Source of the DNA: Buchnera aphidicola (Stegophylla sp.)
Lineage (GTDB): Bacteria; Pseudomonadota; Gammaproteobacteria; Enterobacterales; Enterobacteriaceae
Assembly (NCBI RefSeq): GCF_005080785.1
Contig: NZ_CP032998.1
Coordinates: 230,679-294,678, forward strand
Reading direction: 5' to 3'
Length of the DNA stretch: 64,000 bases
Shown here: positions 33,132 to 44,111 of the stretch, in pieces
Layout: each line of letters opens with the position of its first letter
Numbering within the stretch: position 1 is the first letter of the stretch
Position numbers and translations under genes: made by a program
Notes under the pieces: model-generated
Told to the model about the DNA's origin: nothing
The model's database searches: none
The model's input: only the letters and a program-made list of their open reading frames with translations

Positions 33132-35228
33132 TTATGTTTTACAATTTAATGCTTGTTTAATACTTAAACGCATACGCCCTTGTCGATCTATTTCTAATAC
33201 TTTAACGAAAACATTTTGCGTAATTTTTAAATAATCATTAATTTTTTCAACTTTTTTATGAGAAATTTGTGAAATATGTACTAATCCTTCTTTTCCAACA
33301 CCAATAGCAACAAATGCTCCAAAATTTGTAATCTTAATAACTTTTCCGTTATATATTTTTCCTACTATAATATCAGCAGTAATTTCTTTAATACGATTAA
33401 TAGCATTAATTGCTTTTTGTTTAAGAGACGCAGCAATTTTTACAATACCATCATCTTTAATTTCTATTATAGTACCTGTTTCTTCAGTTATCATCCGAAT
33501 AACAGAACCTCCTTTCCCAATAACATCTTTAATTTTATCTGGGTTAATTCTCATAGTACAAATACACGGAGCAAATTGAGAAATAGTATTATTATGAATA
33601 CGAATTGTTTGATTCATAATATCTAAAATATATAATCTAGATTTTGTTGATTGATATAAAACATGTTTTAGCATTAAACTAGTAATTCCTGGAATTTTAA
33701 TATCCATCTGTATTGCAGTAATACCATCTTTACTCCCTGAAATTTTAAAATCCATATCGCCAAAATGATCTTCCTCTCCTAAAATATCAGACAATATAAT
33801 ATATTTTTCTTTTTCTTTAATTAATCCCATAGATATACCTGAAATAGCTGATGTAATCGGCACTCCAGCAGACATCAATGCTAATGATGCACCACAGACT
33901 GATGCCATAGATGAAGAACCATTAGATCCAGTAATTTCAGAAACAATTCTAATTGTGTATGGAAAATGATCTACAGTAGGCATAACAGCTAATAAACTAC
34001 GTTTGGCTAAACGACCATGTCCAATTTCACGTCGTTTAGGAGATCCTACTATACCTATATCTCCTGTTGAATATGGAGGAAAATTATAATGAAATAGAAA
34101 ACTATCTACTTTATCTCCTAATAATTCATCTAAATTTTGTGCATCTCGTGATGTACCTAATGTTACTGATACTAAAGACTGGGTATCTCCACGTGTAAAT
34201 AAAGCAGAACCATGAGTACGAGGTAAAACATTAATACGTGCATTTAAAGAACGAATTTCATTTTTTTTCCGTCCATCAATACGAATGCCACTTTTTAATA
34301 TATTTTTTCTAACAACTATTTTTTCAATATTATTTAACATGTTTGTAATAACAAATTTTTCTAATAAAGGATTTTCATTTTTTAAAATTTTTATAATATT
34401 ATTTTGAACAACTTTTAATTTTTTATTTCTATGAGATGTAGAAATAATTTGATATATTTTACTAATCGAACGATATGATATTTGAAAAATATGTTTAAAC
34501 AACTCATGATCACAAATATCATAACATATATATTTCCAATTTGCAACACCAACACTTTGAATAAATCGATTAATATTATCAATCAATACCTGTTGTTTTT
34601 GATGTCCAAATAAAATAGCATTTAAAACCTGATCTTCATTTAATAATTTTACAGATGCTTCAACCATTAAAATTGTATTTTTTGTACCAGAAACAATCAA
34701 ATCTAATTGTGTATTTTTCATATCGTCTATAGTAGGATTTAAAACATATTCATGATTAATATAACCGACTCGTGCTGCACCAATAGGACCTTTTAAAGGA
34801 ATACCTGACAATTTTAACACTGTTGACGCACCAATAATTGAAACGATATCAGGATTTATTTGCGGATTTACAGAAACTACCGTTGCAACTATTTGTACTT
34901 CATGACAAAAATTTTTTGGAAATAATGGTCTGATAGGTCTATCAATTAATCGAGAAATTAAGATTTCATTTTCACTTGATCGACCTTCTCGTCGAAAAAA
35001 TCCCCCTGGTATACGACCAACAGCATATGCTCGTTCTTGATAATTAATAGTTAAAGGAAAAAACTTTTGATCAAAAGTTTTTTTTTTACTTACTACCATA
35101 GTAACTAATATAGTAGTATCATCCATAGTAATCATCACAGAAGATGTTGCCTGACAAGCTATAAAACCAGTTTCTAAAGTAATAGTATGTTTTCCATATT
35201 TAAATGATTTAATAATAGTATTTAACAA
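33132..35228 (-). CDS. pnp: Polynucleotide phosphorylase
   Basis: Phosphorolytic 3'-5' exoribonuclease. At 698 aa it compares with 711 in E. coli. Two RNase PH domains (FFRREGR and [25 protein letters not shown]), then a KH domain (about 555-615, IGKGGSVI) and an S1 domain (about 620-690) with [12 protein letters not shown]. The start is a TTG at 35228 preceded by AAGGA seven bases upstream; E. coli pnp is also known to start at UUG and has the same MLN beginning. Only the acidic C-terminal tail is missing. Downstream of rpsO, as in E. coli. Confidence 0.97.
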   Translation of the reverse strand: MLNTIIKSFKYGKHTITLETGFIACQATSSVMITMDDTTILVTMVVSKKKTFDQKFFPLTINYQERAYAVGRIPGGFFRREGRSSENEILISRLIDRPIRPLFPKNFCHEVQIVATVVSVNPQINPDIVSIIGASTVLKLSGIPLKGPIGAARVGYINHEYVLNPTIDDMKNTQLDLIVSGTKNTILMVEASVKLLNEDQVLNAILFGHQKQQVLIDNINRFIQSVGVANWKYICYDICDHELFKHIFQISYRSISKIYQIISTSHRNKKLKVVQNNIIKILKNENPLLEKFVITNMLNNIEKIVVRKNILKSGIRIDGRKKNEIRSLNARINVLPRTHGSALFTRGDTQSLVSVTLGTSRDAQNLDELLGDKVDSFLFHYNFPPYSTGDIGIVGSPKRREIGHGRLAKRSLLAVMPTVDHFPYTIRIVSEITGSNGSSSMASVCGASLALMSAGVPITSAISGISMGLIKEKEKYIILSDILGEEDHFGDMDFKISGSKDGITAIQMDIKIPGITSLMLKHVLYQSTKSRLYILDIMNQTIRIHNNTISQFAPCICTMRINPDKIKDVIGKGGSVIRMITEETGTIIEIKDDGIVKIAASLKQKAINAINRIKEITADIIVGKIYNGKVIKITNFGAFVAIGVGKEGLVHISQISHKKVEKINDYLKITQNVFVKVLEIDRQGRMRLSIKQALNCKT

Positions 35229-35408
35229 AATAATATCCTTAATTTAGACAAAATTTTATAATTATATATAGAAAAATATTAACATTTACTACAATATATA
35301 AATGTAAATAAAATTATCAAAATTTTATATCATAAAATATAAAAATTTAATTTTACTTACAATTAATATCAAATTTATATATAATTTTAATTTATTGAAA
35401 ATTTCGTT

Positions 35409-35663
35409 TCAACGACGTAAACCTAATTTTAAAATTAAATTATTATATTGTAATATATTACGACGTTTTAAATAATTTAACAATCTTCTTCGATGAGAAA
35501 TCATCTTTAATAAACCTCTTTTACCAGAAAAATCTTTTTTATGATTTAAAAAATGATCTTTTAAAGAATTTATTTTATTACTTAATAAAATAATTTGATT
35601 TTCAGAATTCCCTATATTTTTTGAACTAACCAAAAATTTCAGAATATTCTTTTTAGTATTCAT
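35409..35663 (-). CDS. rpsO: 30S ribosomal protein S15
   Basis: Primary 16S rRNA-binding protein of the small subunit platform. At 84 aa it compares with 89. The C-terminal half HFLNHKKDFSGKRGLLKMIS and LGLRR at the end are diagnostic; the N-terminal third is unusually diverged (IGNSENQII where E. coli has TGSTEVQVA). ATG start. It lies between truB and pnp in the conserved order. Confidence 0.95.
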   Translation of the reverse strand: MNTKKNILKFLVSSKNIGNSENQIILLSNKINSLKDHFLNHKKDFSGKRGLLKMISHRRRLLNYLKRRNILQYNNLILKLGLRR

Positions 35664-35696
35664 AAATATAACCTCTATATTGAATTAATATTATAT

Positions 35697-36616
35697 TTAA
35701 TCAATATTTAATATTTTACATGACACTAATGTGCCAAATTTATTAATATGTCCTATAATAAACATATCTTTAGATTTTTCTATAGTAATTCTAATGATGC
35801 CTTCATGTCGATATAAAATAAAACAAATTTTATTTTTTTTTTGTAATATTACAGGAGAAAAAAATCTTATTTCTGGTAAAGCAAAAAAAATAACTTTTAA
35901 AGGTATAATTAATTTTAAAAAAATATCATAATTTTTTAATATAGAATAACACCGTTTTAATTTATATATTTTTTTTAAAGTTATAGAATCTTGAATATTA
36001 TATGAAGCAATCTGTAATCTTCGTAAAAAAATTACATGAGCACCACATTTTAACATTTGTCCTAAATCATGTACTAATGTTCTAACATATGTCCCTTTAG
36101 AACAAACAATTTTTAATTCAACAAAATTATCATAACGTTTTATACATTCTAATTTATATATATAAATTTTACGTAAAATACGAGGAACAATAAAATTTTT
36201 TCTTGCATATTTATATAATTGAATACCTTGATATTTTACTGATGAATACATAGGAGGCAGTTGAGTAATATGACCTTTAAACATATTTAAAAAATTATAA
36301 AATTCACAATCACTAAAATTAATTATTTTATTTTCTACAATGACACCTTCTGAATCATATGTAGAAGTACTTTGTCCTAATTTTAAAATAACATGATATG
36401 TCTTAATAGAATTTTCTAAATACTTGGAAAATTTTGTTCCTTCTCCAATTAGTATAGGTAATATTCCAGATGCTAATGGATCTAAAATTCCTGAGTAACC
36501 TAATTTACTAAAATAAAAAATTTTTTTTATTTGTTGTAATACTTGATTAGATGATATTCCTGAAGGTTTATCTAATAATAATATGCCATGAATACTTTTT
36601 TTTTTATATTATTCAT
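35697..36616 (-). CDS. truB: tRNA pseudouridine(55) synthase, frameshifted in an A10 run
   Basis: Makes pseudouridine 55 in the T-loop of tRNAs. From the ATG at 36616 (GGA six bases upstream) the frame runs only about twelve codons to a stop. The downstream frame, entered through the A10 run (T10 on the plus strand at 36596-36605), encodes SIHGILLLDKP, the catalytic ILDPLASG with Asp at about residue 46, and CSKGTYVRTLVHDLG. It has no usable start codon before about residue 109, and a stop lies just before the run. One extra A joins the halves into 306 aa (E. coli 314). Probably read by polymerase slippage; otherwise a recent pseudogene or assembly error. Confidence 0.9.
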
Positions 36617-36644
36617 ATTATTTCCATTGTATAAAATATAAATA

Positions 36645-37046
36645 TTATTTTAATACCCTATTAATTAAATTAGATATCTTGATCCCTGAAATTAAAGAAT
36701 CATCATAACAAAATATTAAAGATGGTATTATTCTCAAGTGAAGATTTCTAGATAATATTTTTCGAATATAACTAGAAGAATGTTGTAATATTTGCATAAT
36801 TTTTGGAATATGATTTATATTATGAGTATTTTTCATAAAATGTTGATTTGCCCCTAAATAACTAAAAAATATTTTTGCACAAGATAAATCATGTGATATT
36901 CTAACCATAGAGATAGTAATAAAAAAATTTATTCTAGGATCTTTAATATATTTTTTTAATATTAATGATATTTCTTGTTTTAATATATTTGAAACACGAA
37001 TAGAACGTTTAATATTTTTTCTGTTAAATTTTTGAAATGATTTCAT
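36645..37046 (-). CDS. rbfA: 30S ribosome-binding factor A
   Basis: KH-type factor for late 16S rRNA maturation. At 133 aa it has the same length as E. coli. RSIRVSNILKQEISLILKK near the N-terminus and the later SYIRKILSRNLHLRIIPSL correspond to the E. coli RVAQELQKEIALIL and IRSLLGKAMRLRIVPEL blocks. ATG at 37046, about 25 bases after infB, within the nusA-infB-rbfA-truB-rpsO-pnp run. Confidence 0.95.
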   Translation of the reverse strand: MKSFQKFNRKNIKRSIRVSNILKQEISLILKKYIKDPRINFFITISMVRISHDLSCAKIFFSYLGANQHFMKNTHNINHIPKIMQILQHSSSYIRKILSRNLHLRIIPSLIFCYDDSLISGIKISNLINRVLK

Positions 37047-37071
37047 ATGATTATTTAATATTATAATAAAT

Positions 37072-38661
37072 TTATATTTTTAACTTTATTACTTCAAATG
37101 ATTTGATTATATCACCAATATTCATATCATTACAATTTTTTATACTAAGACCGCATTCTTTACCAGTATTCACTTCTTTAATATCTTGTTTAAAATGTCT
37201 TAATGACTCTAATTCACCTTCATGTATAATAAGATTGTTACGAATTAGATGAATATGATTATAACGTTTTATAATACCTTTTGTTACCATACATCCTGCA
37301 ATGACAGATTTAGAAGATTTAAATATATTTCTCACTTCCGCAATACCCATAATTTTTTTATTATATTGAGGAGATAATAATCCTAAAACAATTGATTTTA
37401 AATCATCTATTAAATTATATATTACTGAATAATAACGAATATCAATATTTTTATTTATAATCATATATTTGATTGAAATATTTACTTGTACATTAAAAGC
37501 AATAATAATAGATTTTGATGTTAATGCTAAAGAAACATCAGTTTCTGTAATATTTCCAACATTAGCATAAACAATTTTAATACTTACATTTTTATGTTGA
37601 ATATTATTTAAAGAATATAAAATTGCTTCTAATGATCCTTGGACATCAGTTTTCAATATAATATTTAAAAAAACATTATTTTTATTATTTAAATTATCAA
37701 ATATATTGTCTATAGTTATTTTTTTTGTCTTATATAACTTCATTTCTCTAAATTTTTTTTTTCTAGATATAGAAATTTCACGTGCTTTTTTTTCATGTTC
37801 AATAATAGTAAAAAAATCTCCACTTATTGGAACACCAGAAAATCCTAATATTTTTACAGGAATTGATGGTTCAGATGATTGTAATTCACATCCAAAAGAA
37901 TCTTGAATAGAACGTATTTTACCATATTCTAAACCACATAATATAACATCACCTTTCTTTAAAATTCCTTGTTGTACTAAAATCGTAGATATAACACCTT
38001 TATTTTTATCAAGATACGATTCAATTATCATGCCTGAAGCTAAACCAGAATAAATAGCAGTGAGTTCTAGTAATTCAGATTGTAATAATATTGAATCTAA
38101 TAATTCATTTATACTTTCACGATTTTTTGATGATATATTAACAAATATATTTTGTCCTCCCCATTCTTCTGGCAAAATATTATATTTCATTAATTCTTTT
38201 TTAATTTTTTCAGGATTAGACTCTGGTTTATCAATTTTACTAATAGCAACCAGTATAGGAACATTCGATTCCTGAGCGTAACGAATAACTTCTATTGTTT
38301 GCGGTTTTACTCCATCATCACCAGCAATCACTAAAACAATAATATCTGTTATTTTTACCCCCCGAGAACGCATAGAGGTAAATGCATCATGTCCAGGAGT
38401 ATCAAGAAAAGTAATTACTCCTTTTTTTGTTTTGACATGATATGCATTTATATGCTGTGTAATACCTCCAAATTCATGATCAGCAACATTAGAAGAACGT
38501 ATACAATCTAATAAAGTTGTTTTACCATGGTTTACATGACCCATAATAGTCACTACAGGAGGTCGAACTTTTTTTATACACTTTTTATTTAAAACTTTTT
38601 GATTATTTTTTAACGCTTTTTTAGATTTATTTTCATTTTTAATAATCACATTATAACCCAT
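37072..38661 (-). CDS. infB: Translation initiation factor IF2, G domain and C domains only
   Basis: GTPase placing fMet-tRNA on the 30S subunit. The intact frame from ATG 38661 (or TTG 38676) encodes about 530 aa against 890 in E. coli. It starts just before the G domain: [16 protein letters not shown] (G1), GGITQHI (G2), DTPGHDAF (G3), SKID (G4; NKID in E. coli), then domains II, III and the fMet-tRNA-binding domain with GECGL-like [11 protein letters not shown] at the end. The N-terminal domains are missing from the frame but partly recognisable upstream in other frames. Neither candidate start has a Shine-Dalgarno, so initiation is unclear. Confidence 0.93.
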   Translation of the reverse strand: MGYNVIIKNENKSKKALKNNQKVLNKKCIKKVRPPVVTIMGHVNHGKTTLLDCIRSSNVADHEFGGITQHINAYHVKTKKGVITFLDTPGHDAFTSMRSRGVKITDIIVLVIAGDDGVKPQTIEVIRYAQESNVPILVAISKIDKPESNPEKIKKELMKYNILPEEWGGQNIFVNISSKNRESINELLDSILLQSELLELTAIYSGLASGMIIESYLDKNKGVISTILVQQGILKKGDVILCGLEYGKIRSIQDSFGCELQSSEPSIPVKILGFSGVPISGDFFTIIEHEKKAREISISRKKKFREMKLYKTKKITIDNIFDNLNNKNNVFLNIILKTDVQGSLEAILYSLNNIQHKNVSIKIVYANVGNITETDVSLALTSKSIIIAFNVQVNISIKYMIINKNIDIRYYSVIYNLIDDLKSIVLGLLSPQYNKKIMGIAEVRNIFKSSKSVIAGCMVTKGIIKRYNHIHLIRNNLIIHEGELESLRHFKQDIKEVNTGKECGLSIKNCNDMNIGDIIKSFEVIKLKI

Positions 38662-38860
38662 GTTATTTGAAATCAATGATACTGTTTGAAAATCAATTTT
38701 TTGATAACAGTAAGTATTATACTATTTGAAACATTTTTTTTATCAAATTAGAACTATTTATACACATTTTTTTAGATAAATCAAATACTGTAATTGTTTT
38801 ATTAAAAATTATATCTTTGAAAATAATTTATTTGATTGATAATGTTTTTTGTAATAAAAT
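38662..38860 (-). pseudogene. infB: Eroded N-terminal segment of infB
   Basis: Reading upstream of the intact infB frame, different frames give LQKTLSIK, a stop, then KDIIFNKTITVFDLSKKM and NLIKK, matching E. coli IF2 LQQGFQKP, RDVVIGETITVGELANKM and QVIKA. Next to the intact part, [15 protein letters not shown] matches VIDQETAQLVAEEMG. One added A in the A8 run and one in the A6 run would give a 31-residue stretch of identical length to E. coli, but a further in-frame stop lies upstream, so this part looks genuinely decayed. Confidence 0.7.
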
Positions 38861-39428
38861 ATTATATATTTTCTTTGAATTATGTGAATAGTATAAAAAT
38901 ATTTTTTTATATTTATATTTTGATTATTATAATCTTAAGTATCTTTTTTATAATATTTATATCGTTTAATATTTTTATATATATTAAAATTTAATATACT
39001 TTTATTATTTTTTTTAAATATATTGAAAATATTTTTTTAAATTTAACATATTTTTAAAATATCTCAGTAAATATAATCATATTATACAATAAACTGTTAA
39101 GTCATTTTATAAAAAAATTCTTTATTTTATATATTTTACAAATAAATTTTAGTCTATTTATTCTTAATTTCTATACTTAATACACAATAAAATAACTTAT
39201 TTGAAAATAAATTAATAATTTAAAAAAAATTGATATTGTTATATTATATAACAAATAAATAAACATATTGTATATATTTACATATTATACTTTTATAATA
39301 TATATTAGAAAATATAAAAATATATTTTAAAAATATATTTGTTTATTGTATAATATAATACATATTTTAATATACTGTATTAATAAGTAATTCAATATAT
39401 TAAATATTTTTAAATTATTTTATTAAAC
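38861..39428. other. AT-rich stretch between eroded infB start and nusA
   Basis: T-rich on the plus strand. It probably once encoded the rest of the IF2 N-terminal region, but I can read no further similarity. No RNA gene or terminator is seen. Confidence 0.5.
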
Positions 39429-40688
39429 TTAATTTAATGAATTAAAAAATATTTTTTTTAATTTTTTCCGAATCCAAAGTACTATATTTATATTTATATC
39501 TTGAATTTTTAATAATACATTATCAGAAATATAAAATAATTCTTCTAAAGAAGAAAATCCTTCTTTAATCAAAATATTTATAATATATTTTTGTAATTGT
39601 AAACATTTAAAAAAAAGATTATAAATTTTTCTCATTTTTATTGTATTTTTTTTTTTAAATTCTTCAACAGTTAAAATATTTAACTTCCAACCACTTAATT
39701 TTGACGCTAATCGTACATTTTGACCATGTCGACCTATTGCTTGTGATAAATAACTAGTATCAACCAAAATATCCATGGTATAACTATCTTCATGAACAAT
39801 TATATCAATCACATTAGCAGGAGCCATAGCATTGATAACAAATTGTGCAGGATTATTATTCCATAAAATAATATCTATACGTTCATCAAAAATTTCTTTA
39901 GATATTGCTTGTATTCGTGTGCCTCGAATACCTATACAAGCGCCAATAGGATCAATACAATGATCATAACTTATGACAGCTACTTTAGATCTAAACCCAG
40001 TATGACGTGCAACTGCTTTAATTTGTACTACTTTTTCTTTAACTTCTGGTATTTCTATTTTAAATAATTCAAATAAAATTTCAGGTTTTGAACGACTAAT
40101 AAATAATTGTATACCTTTTTTAGGAATATGTTCATGATATAATATACCTTTAATACGATCTCCTAATTTCAAATGTTCCTTAGGAATCATATCTTTATCT
40201 TGCATCATAACTTCAATATGATCATTTAAATTTAAAATTATATATTTTTTTTTTATCGATGTTACAATACCTGTAACAATTTGATTAGGGTAATGATAAA
40301 TATTATCCAATATTTTTTTCATTTCTATTTCTCTAATTTTTTTAATAATTTCCTGTTTAATAATTTGAGTAGTAAAGCGATTCAACATAACAGAATCAAT
40401 TTGATCTTCTATATAATCATTTATTCTCACATATCTATTTTCAAATTGTGCTGCTTCCAAAGTAATTTCTCGGGTTGGTTTCGTCACATATAAAACTATT
40501 AACCACCTACGAAAAGTATGAAAATCACCATTCTGTCTATTGATACTAATTCGTACATCAATGTCATAAGGATATTTTTTTTTTGTCGCTATGGACAATG
40601 CAAATTCTAATATTTTAAAAATTTCTTCTCGGGACAATAGTTTTTTATTCTCTATAGATTCTACAATAGATAAAATTTCTTTATTCAT
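39429..40688 (-). CDS. nusA: Transcription termination/antitermination factor NusA, no AR2 domain
   Basis: RNA polymerase-associated pausing and antitermination factor. At 419 aa it is shorter than E. coli (495). The N-terminal polymerase-binding domain begins MNKEILSIVESIENKKLLSR; the S1 domain follows (about 135-200), then two KH domains with DPIGACIGIRGTRIQAI and AIGRHGQNVRLASKLSGW. The first acidic repeat (about 350-419) is kept in degraded form; the second repeat, which in E. coli binds alpha-CTD, is absent. rimP, normally upstream, is not present. ATG start at 40688. Confidence 0.95.
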   Translation of the reverse strand: MNKEILSIVESIENKKLLSREEIFKILEFALSIATKKKYPYDIDVRISINRQNGDFHTFRRWLIVLYVTKPTREITLEAAQFENRYVRINDYIEDQIDSVMLNRFTTQIIKQEIIKKIREIEMKKILDNIYHYPNQIVTGIVTSIKKKYIILNLNDHIEVMMQDKDMIPKEHLKLGDRIKGILYHEHIPKKGIQLFISRSKPEILFELFKIEIPEVKEKVVQIKAVARHTGFRSKVAVISYDHCIDPIGACIGIRGTRIQAISKEIFDERIDIILWNNNPAQFVINAMAPANVIDIIVHEDSYTMDILVDTSYLSQAIGRHGQNVRLASKLSGWKLNILTVEEFKKKNTIKMRKIYNLFFKCLQLQKYIINILIKEGFSSLEELFYISDNVLLKIQDININIVLWIRKKLKKIFFNSLN

Positions 40689-40840
40689 TAATTAACCTGA
40701 AAAGTTAATGTTTAATATTAATTCAATTATACTAGAGATCAATAAATATAAATTATATTTTAAATAATTGCATATCATATTTATAATACTGAAAATACAT
40801 ATATAAACACATTTTAAAAACAAATTAATAATTTTATATA

Positions 40841-40868
40841 TTAAAACCTCGATAATACGAGGTTTTAA
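40841..40868 (-). terminator. Hairpin between tRNA-Leu(GAG) and nusA
   Basis: Perfect 11-bp inverted repeat TTAAAACCTCG / CGAGGTTTTAA with a six-base loop, the only G+C-containing hairpin in the 300-base gap. Direction fits termination after tRNA-Leu on the minus strand or a leader structure for nusA. The following U tract is imperfect. Confidence 0.55.
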
Positions 40869-40987
40869 TTGATACTAAATTGTATATAATATATTTGAAA
40901 ATAAAAAATTTTATATTAATTTAAATTATATATATTATATTTCAAAATTATATATCATAATTTTTAATAATAAAATTTCATTTTATT

Positions 40988-41075
40988 TACCGAGGATGGG
41001 ATTTGAACCCATAAGCTATATGATATAGCACTACCTTCTCAAGATAGCGTGTTTACCTAATTTCACCACCTCGGT
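40988..41075 (-). tRNA. leuU: tRNA-Leu(GAG)
   Basis: Class II cloverleaf, acceptor ACCGAGG pairing with CCTCGGT, loop CTTGAGA giving anticodon GAG, variable arm, T-loop TTCAAAT. CCA is not encoded. It follows secG on the same strand, as leuU does in E. coli. The first acceptor base is A where E. coli has G. Confidence 0.97.
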
Positions 41076-41136
41076 AAAATTGTTGCGCAATAATATAAAA
41101 TTTAATACTACTTATTAAATTAATATTTATTTAATG

Positions 41137-41373
41137 TTAATTCATAATAATATTATTCATATTTAAGTTACATATTAACACACTCAGCAATAAAAAAATT
41201 ACAATAAGAAATTTAATGATACGATTAATAATAGTATTATAATATATTGGATTAAACAATTTAACACTTTTATAAGAAGAATAAAAATCATTTTTTTTCA
41301 CTGGATGTAACATAATTAATGTAACTAATGAACATGTAATAATAATAAATATTAATAAAATAAAATAATACAT
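41137..41373 (-). CDS. secG: Preprotein translocase subunit SecG
   Basis: Small auxiliary subunit of the SecYEG channel in the inner membrane. At 78 aa (E. coli 110) it has two transmembrane segments, about 2-22 and 52-70. The conserved LVTLIMLHP corresponds to LVGLIMLQQ, and the end LICNLNMNN to LVLGNINSN. The glycine-rich cytoplasmic loop of E. coli is replaced by a short Lys/Ser/Tyr loop and the C-terminal tail is gone. Identification rests on the N-terminal motif, size and position before leuU. Confidence 0.87.
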   Translation of the reverse strand: MYYFILLIFIIITCSLVTLIMLHPVKKNDFYSSYKSVKLFNPIYYNTIINRIIKFLIVIFLLLSVLICNLNMNNIIMN

Positions 41374-41475
41374 AATTATATAACCTTTATAAATATTAAA
41401 TATAATATCAAAATATATACATTATAAAAATCATAAACTGTCATTCTATATAAAATGATATATTATTCAACATTA

Positions 41476-43320
41476 TCATTTATTTATATTATTCCATCCA
41501 ACAGGATCTTTAACTTTTTTTCTATTCATTAAATCATCGATTTGATCGGCATCAAGAGTTTCATATTTCATTAATGCATCTTTCATAGCATGTAAAATAT
41601 CTAAATTTTCATTTAATAATTTTTTAGATCGATTGTAATTTCTATCAATTAATAATTTAATTTCTTCATCAATGATACGAGAAGTTTCATTAGATATATA
41701 CATGGACTTCAGTGATGTATGATTAAAAAATATTTGATTATCATCATCATCATGTGAATATAATATAGGACCTAATTTTTCTGAAAAACCCCATTTTATT
41801 ATCATATTACGTGCTAAACTCGTAGCTATTTTGATATCATTCATAGATCCAGTAGATATTTTTTGTACACCATATATTATTTCTTCAGCTAAACGACCAC
41901 CGTATAAAGTAGATATTTGACTTTCCAATTTTTCTCGACTCACACTTACTATATCAGATTCTGGTAAGAAAAATGTTATACCTAAAGCTAATCCCCGAGG
42001 TACTATAGTTACTTTATGCGCTGGATCATGTTCTGGAACTAATCTTCCTATAATTACATGACCAGATTCATGATATGCAGTAAATTCTTTTTGTTTTTCT
42101 GTCATCATCATAGATTTTCTTTCAGCACCCATCATCATTCTATCTTTAGACTGTTCAAAGTCTGACATAGAAACAAATTTTTTATTTGATCTTGCAGCAC
42201 ATAATACAGATTCATTAACTAAATTTGATAAATCAGCTCCTGAAAATCCTGGTGTACCTCTTGCAATTACCATACAATTTACATCAGATGAAATAGGGAC
42301 ATTTTTTATATGAATTTGAAGAATTTTTTCACGTCCTTGAATGTCAGGTAATGGAACAATCACTTGTCTATCAAAACGACCTGGACGTAACAAAGCAGAA
42401 TCTAAAACATCAGGTCTATTAGTAGCAGCAACTAAAATGATATTTTCATTATCTTTAAATCCATCCATTTCAACTAACATTTGATTTAATGTTTGCTCTC
42501 GTTCATCATTACCTCCACTAGTCATTCCCCCTCTTCGTCTTCCAACTGCATCAATTTCATCTATAAAAATTATACAAGGTGCTAATTTTCTAGCATGTTG
42601 AAATACATCACGAACTCTTGAAGCACCTACACCAACAAACATTTCTACAAAATCCGATCCAGACATTGTTAAAAATGATACTTGTGCTTCTCCTGCAATA
42701 GCTTTTGCAAGTAATGTTTTACCAGTCCCAGGTGGACCAATCATTAAAATTCCTTTAGGAATTTTACCTCCCAATTTTTGAAATTTTTTTGGTTTTTTCA
42801 AATATTCTACTAATTCACGTACTTCTTCTTTTGCTTCATCACATCCTGCTACATCATCAAAAGTAGTACGAATTTCATTTTTAGAAAATATATATGTTTT
42901 ACTTTTACCAAATGATTTCATATGATGATTGTGACTATTTTTCATTCTATACATAAAATATAACCATAATCCAATAAGTAAAATAGTTGGAAACCATGAA
43001 ATAAAAATAGAAAAAATAATACTGTGTTTTTGTGGAGGCTGACTTGATATAATCACATCATGTGATAATAAACGATTCAATAATTTCGAATCATATAAAG
43101 GCATATAAGTAGAATATTCACTATGATCTTTTGTTATAATATTAATATAATTGTCATTAATACATACTTTTTGTATTTCATGTTTATTTACTAATGATAA
43201 AAATGTAGTATAATCAATATTGTGATCGTTTACATTGTGTATATTGAAGCCATACATAATAAATATAAACAATATTAATACCATTAACCAAAATATAAAA
43301 TTTTTAGCTATATCATTCAA
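41476..43320 (-). CDS. ftsH: ATP-dependent zinc metalloprotease FtsH
   Basis: Membrane AAA+ protease for quality control. At 614 aa it compares with 644-647. Two N-terminal transmembrane segments (about 7-24 and 98-118), Walker A GPPGTGKT, Walker [16 protein letters not shown], the arginine-finger region and the zinc motif HESGH. The start is a TTG at 43320, with GAGG eight bases upstream; its beginning [12 protein letters not shown] matches E. coli MSDMAKNLILWL. The disordered C-terminal tail of E. coli is missing. Between rlmE and secG; folP and glmM of the E. coli order are gone. Confidence 0.97.
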   Translation of the reverse strand: MNDIAKNFIFWLMVLILFIFIMYGFNIHNVNDHNIDYTTFLSLVNKHEIQKVCINDNYINIITKDHSEYSTYMPLYDSKLLNRLLSHDVIISSQPPQKHSIIFSIFISWFPTILLIGLWLYFMYRMKNSHNHHMKSFGKSKTYIFSKNEIRTTFDDVAGCDEAKEEVRELVEYLKKPKKFQKLGGKIPKGILMIGPPGTGKTLLAKAIAGEAQVSFLTMSGSDFVEMFVGVGASRVRDVFQHARKLAPCIIFIDEIDAVGRRRGGMTSGGNDEREQTLNQMLVEMDGFKDNENIILVAATNRPDVLDSALLRPGRFDRQVIVPLPDIQGREKILQIHIKNVPISSDVNCMVIARGTPGFSGADLSNLVNESVLCAARSNKKFVSMSDFEQSKDRMMMGAERKSMMMTEKQKEFTAYHESGHVIIGRLVPEHDPAHKVTIVPRGLALGITFFLPESDIVSVSREKLESQISTLYGGRLAEEIIYGVQKISTGSMNDIKIATSLARNMIIKWGFSEKLGPILYSHDDDDNQIFFNHTSLKSMYISNETSRIIDEEIKLLIDRNYNRSKKLLNENLDILHAMKDALMKYETLDADQIDDLMNRKKVKDPVGWNNINK

Positions 43321-43368
43321 TGTATCAACCTCATGATAATTACAAATATGTTAAAAATTAATAGAATA

Positions 43369-43995
43369 TTATATTTTTTTTTTTTTTGCTAATAAAAAAA
43401 CTTCTTTAGATCGACTTCGCGACGAAGAAGGTTTACAAATTCTTATTGTATTAAAAAAATCGTACATATTATGTAAATAATTTTCAAATTCTTCCCCATG
43501 AAATAATTTAATTAAAAAAATACCCTTATTAGATAAAGTTATTTTAGCAATTTTGAAAGCTAAATTAAACAAATCAAATGCATTAGACATATCAGTATAA
43601 GAAATTCCAGTTATTTTAGGTGACATATCTGACATAACTAAATTAATTTTTTTATATTGTATATGATTTAACAAAGCATTAAATATTATTTTCTTAGAAA
43701 TATCACCTTGTAAAAAAAATACTCCTGAAATTTTATTCATAGCATTCATATCACAAGATGTCACTGATCCGGTTTTTCCGACGTGTTTAATAGCATATTC
43801 TGACCAACCACCAGGAGATGAACCCAAATCAATAACATTCATTCCAGTTCGAAATAAATGATACTTTACATCAATATCATGCAATTTAAACCATGACCGA
43901 GAACGTAAATTTTTCTGATGAGTTTTTCGAACATATGGGTCACGAAAATGTTCTGATAACCAACGATATGAACTAATAGAACGTTTTTTTATCAT
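43369..43995 (-). CDS. rlmE: 23S rRNA 2'-O-methyltransferase RlmE (FtsJ/RrmJ)
   Basis: Methylates U2552 in the A-loop of 23S rRNA. At 208 aa it compares with 209. SKSRSW-like LRSRSWFKL, SAM motif VIDLGSSPGGWSEYA, VMSDMSPKITG with the catalytic Asp, and LIKLFHGEEFENY. ATG start. The 3' end of the gene is an A14 run (T14 on the plus strand at 43374-43387) just before the stop, so slippage there would only change the last few residues. Confidence 0.96.
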   Translation of the reverse strand: MIKKRSISSYRWLSEHFRDPYVRKTHQKNLRSRSWFKLHDIDVKYHLFRTGMNVIDLGSSPGGWSEYAIKHVGKTGSVTSCDMNAMNKISGVFFLQGDISKKIIFNALLNHIQYKKINLVMSDMSPKITGISYTDMSNAFDLFNLAFKIAKITLSNKGIFLIKLFHGEEFENYLHNMYDFFNTIRICKPSSSRSRSKEVFLLAKKKKI

Positions 43996-44111
43996 ATTGA
44001 TAATTTTATAAAATATATTATCTTTTAAAATATTATATACATATAAAACATTTACAACTCAAATATTTAACTATATTAAAATATCATTTAAGTATTAAAA
44101 TATATAATTTA

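Noticed and set aside
41082-41097. TTGCGCAA palindrome downstream of tRNA-Leu(GAG) on the plus strand
   Set aside because: Eight-base palindrome without other operator features; could be part of a tRNA promoter but unsupported.
43374-43387. A14 run in rlmE as a further frameshift
   Set aside because: The frame is intact and the run lies right at the stop codon, so the protein is complete at 208 aa.
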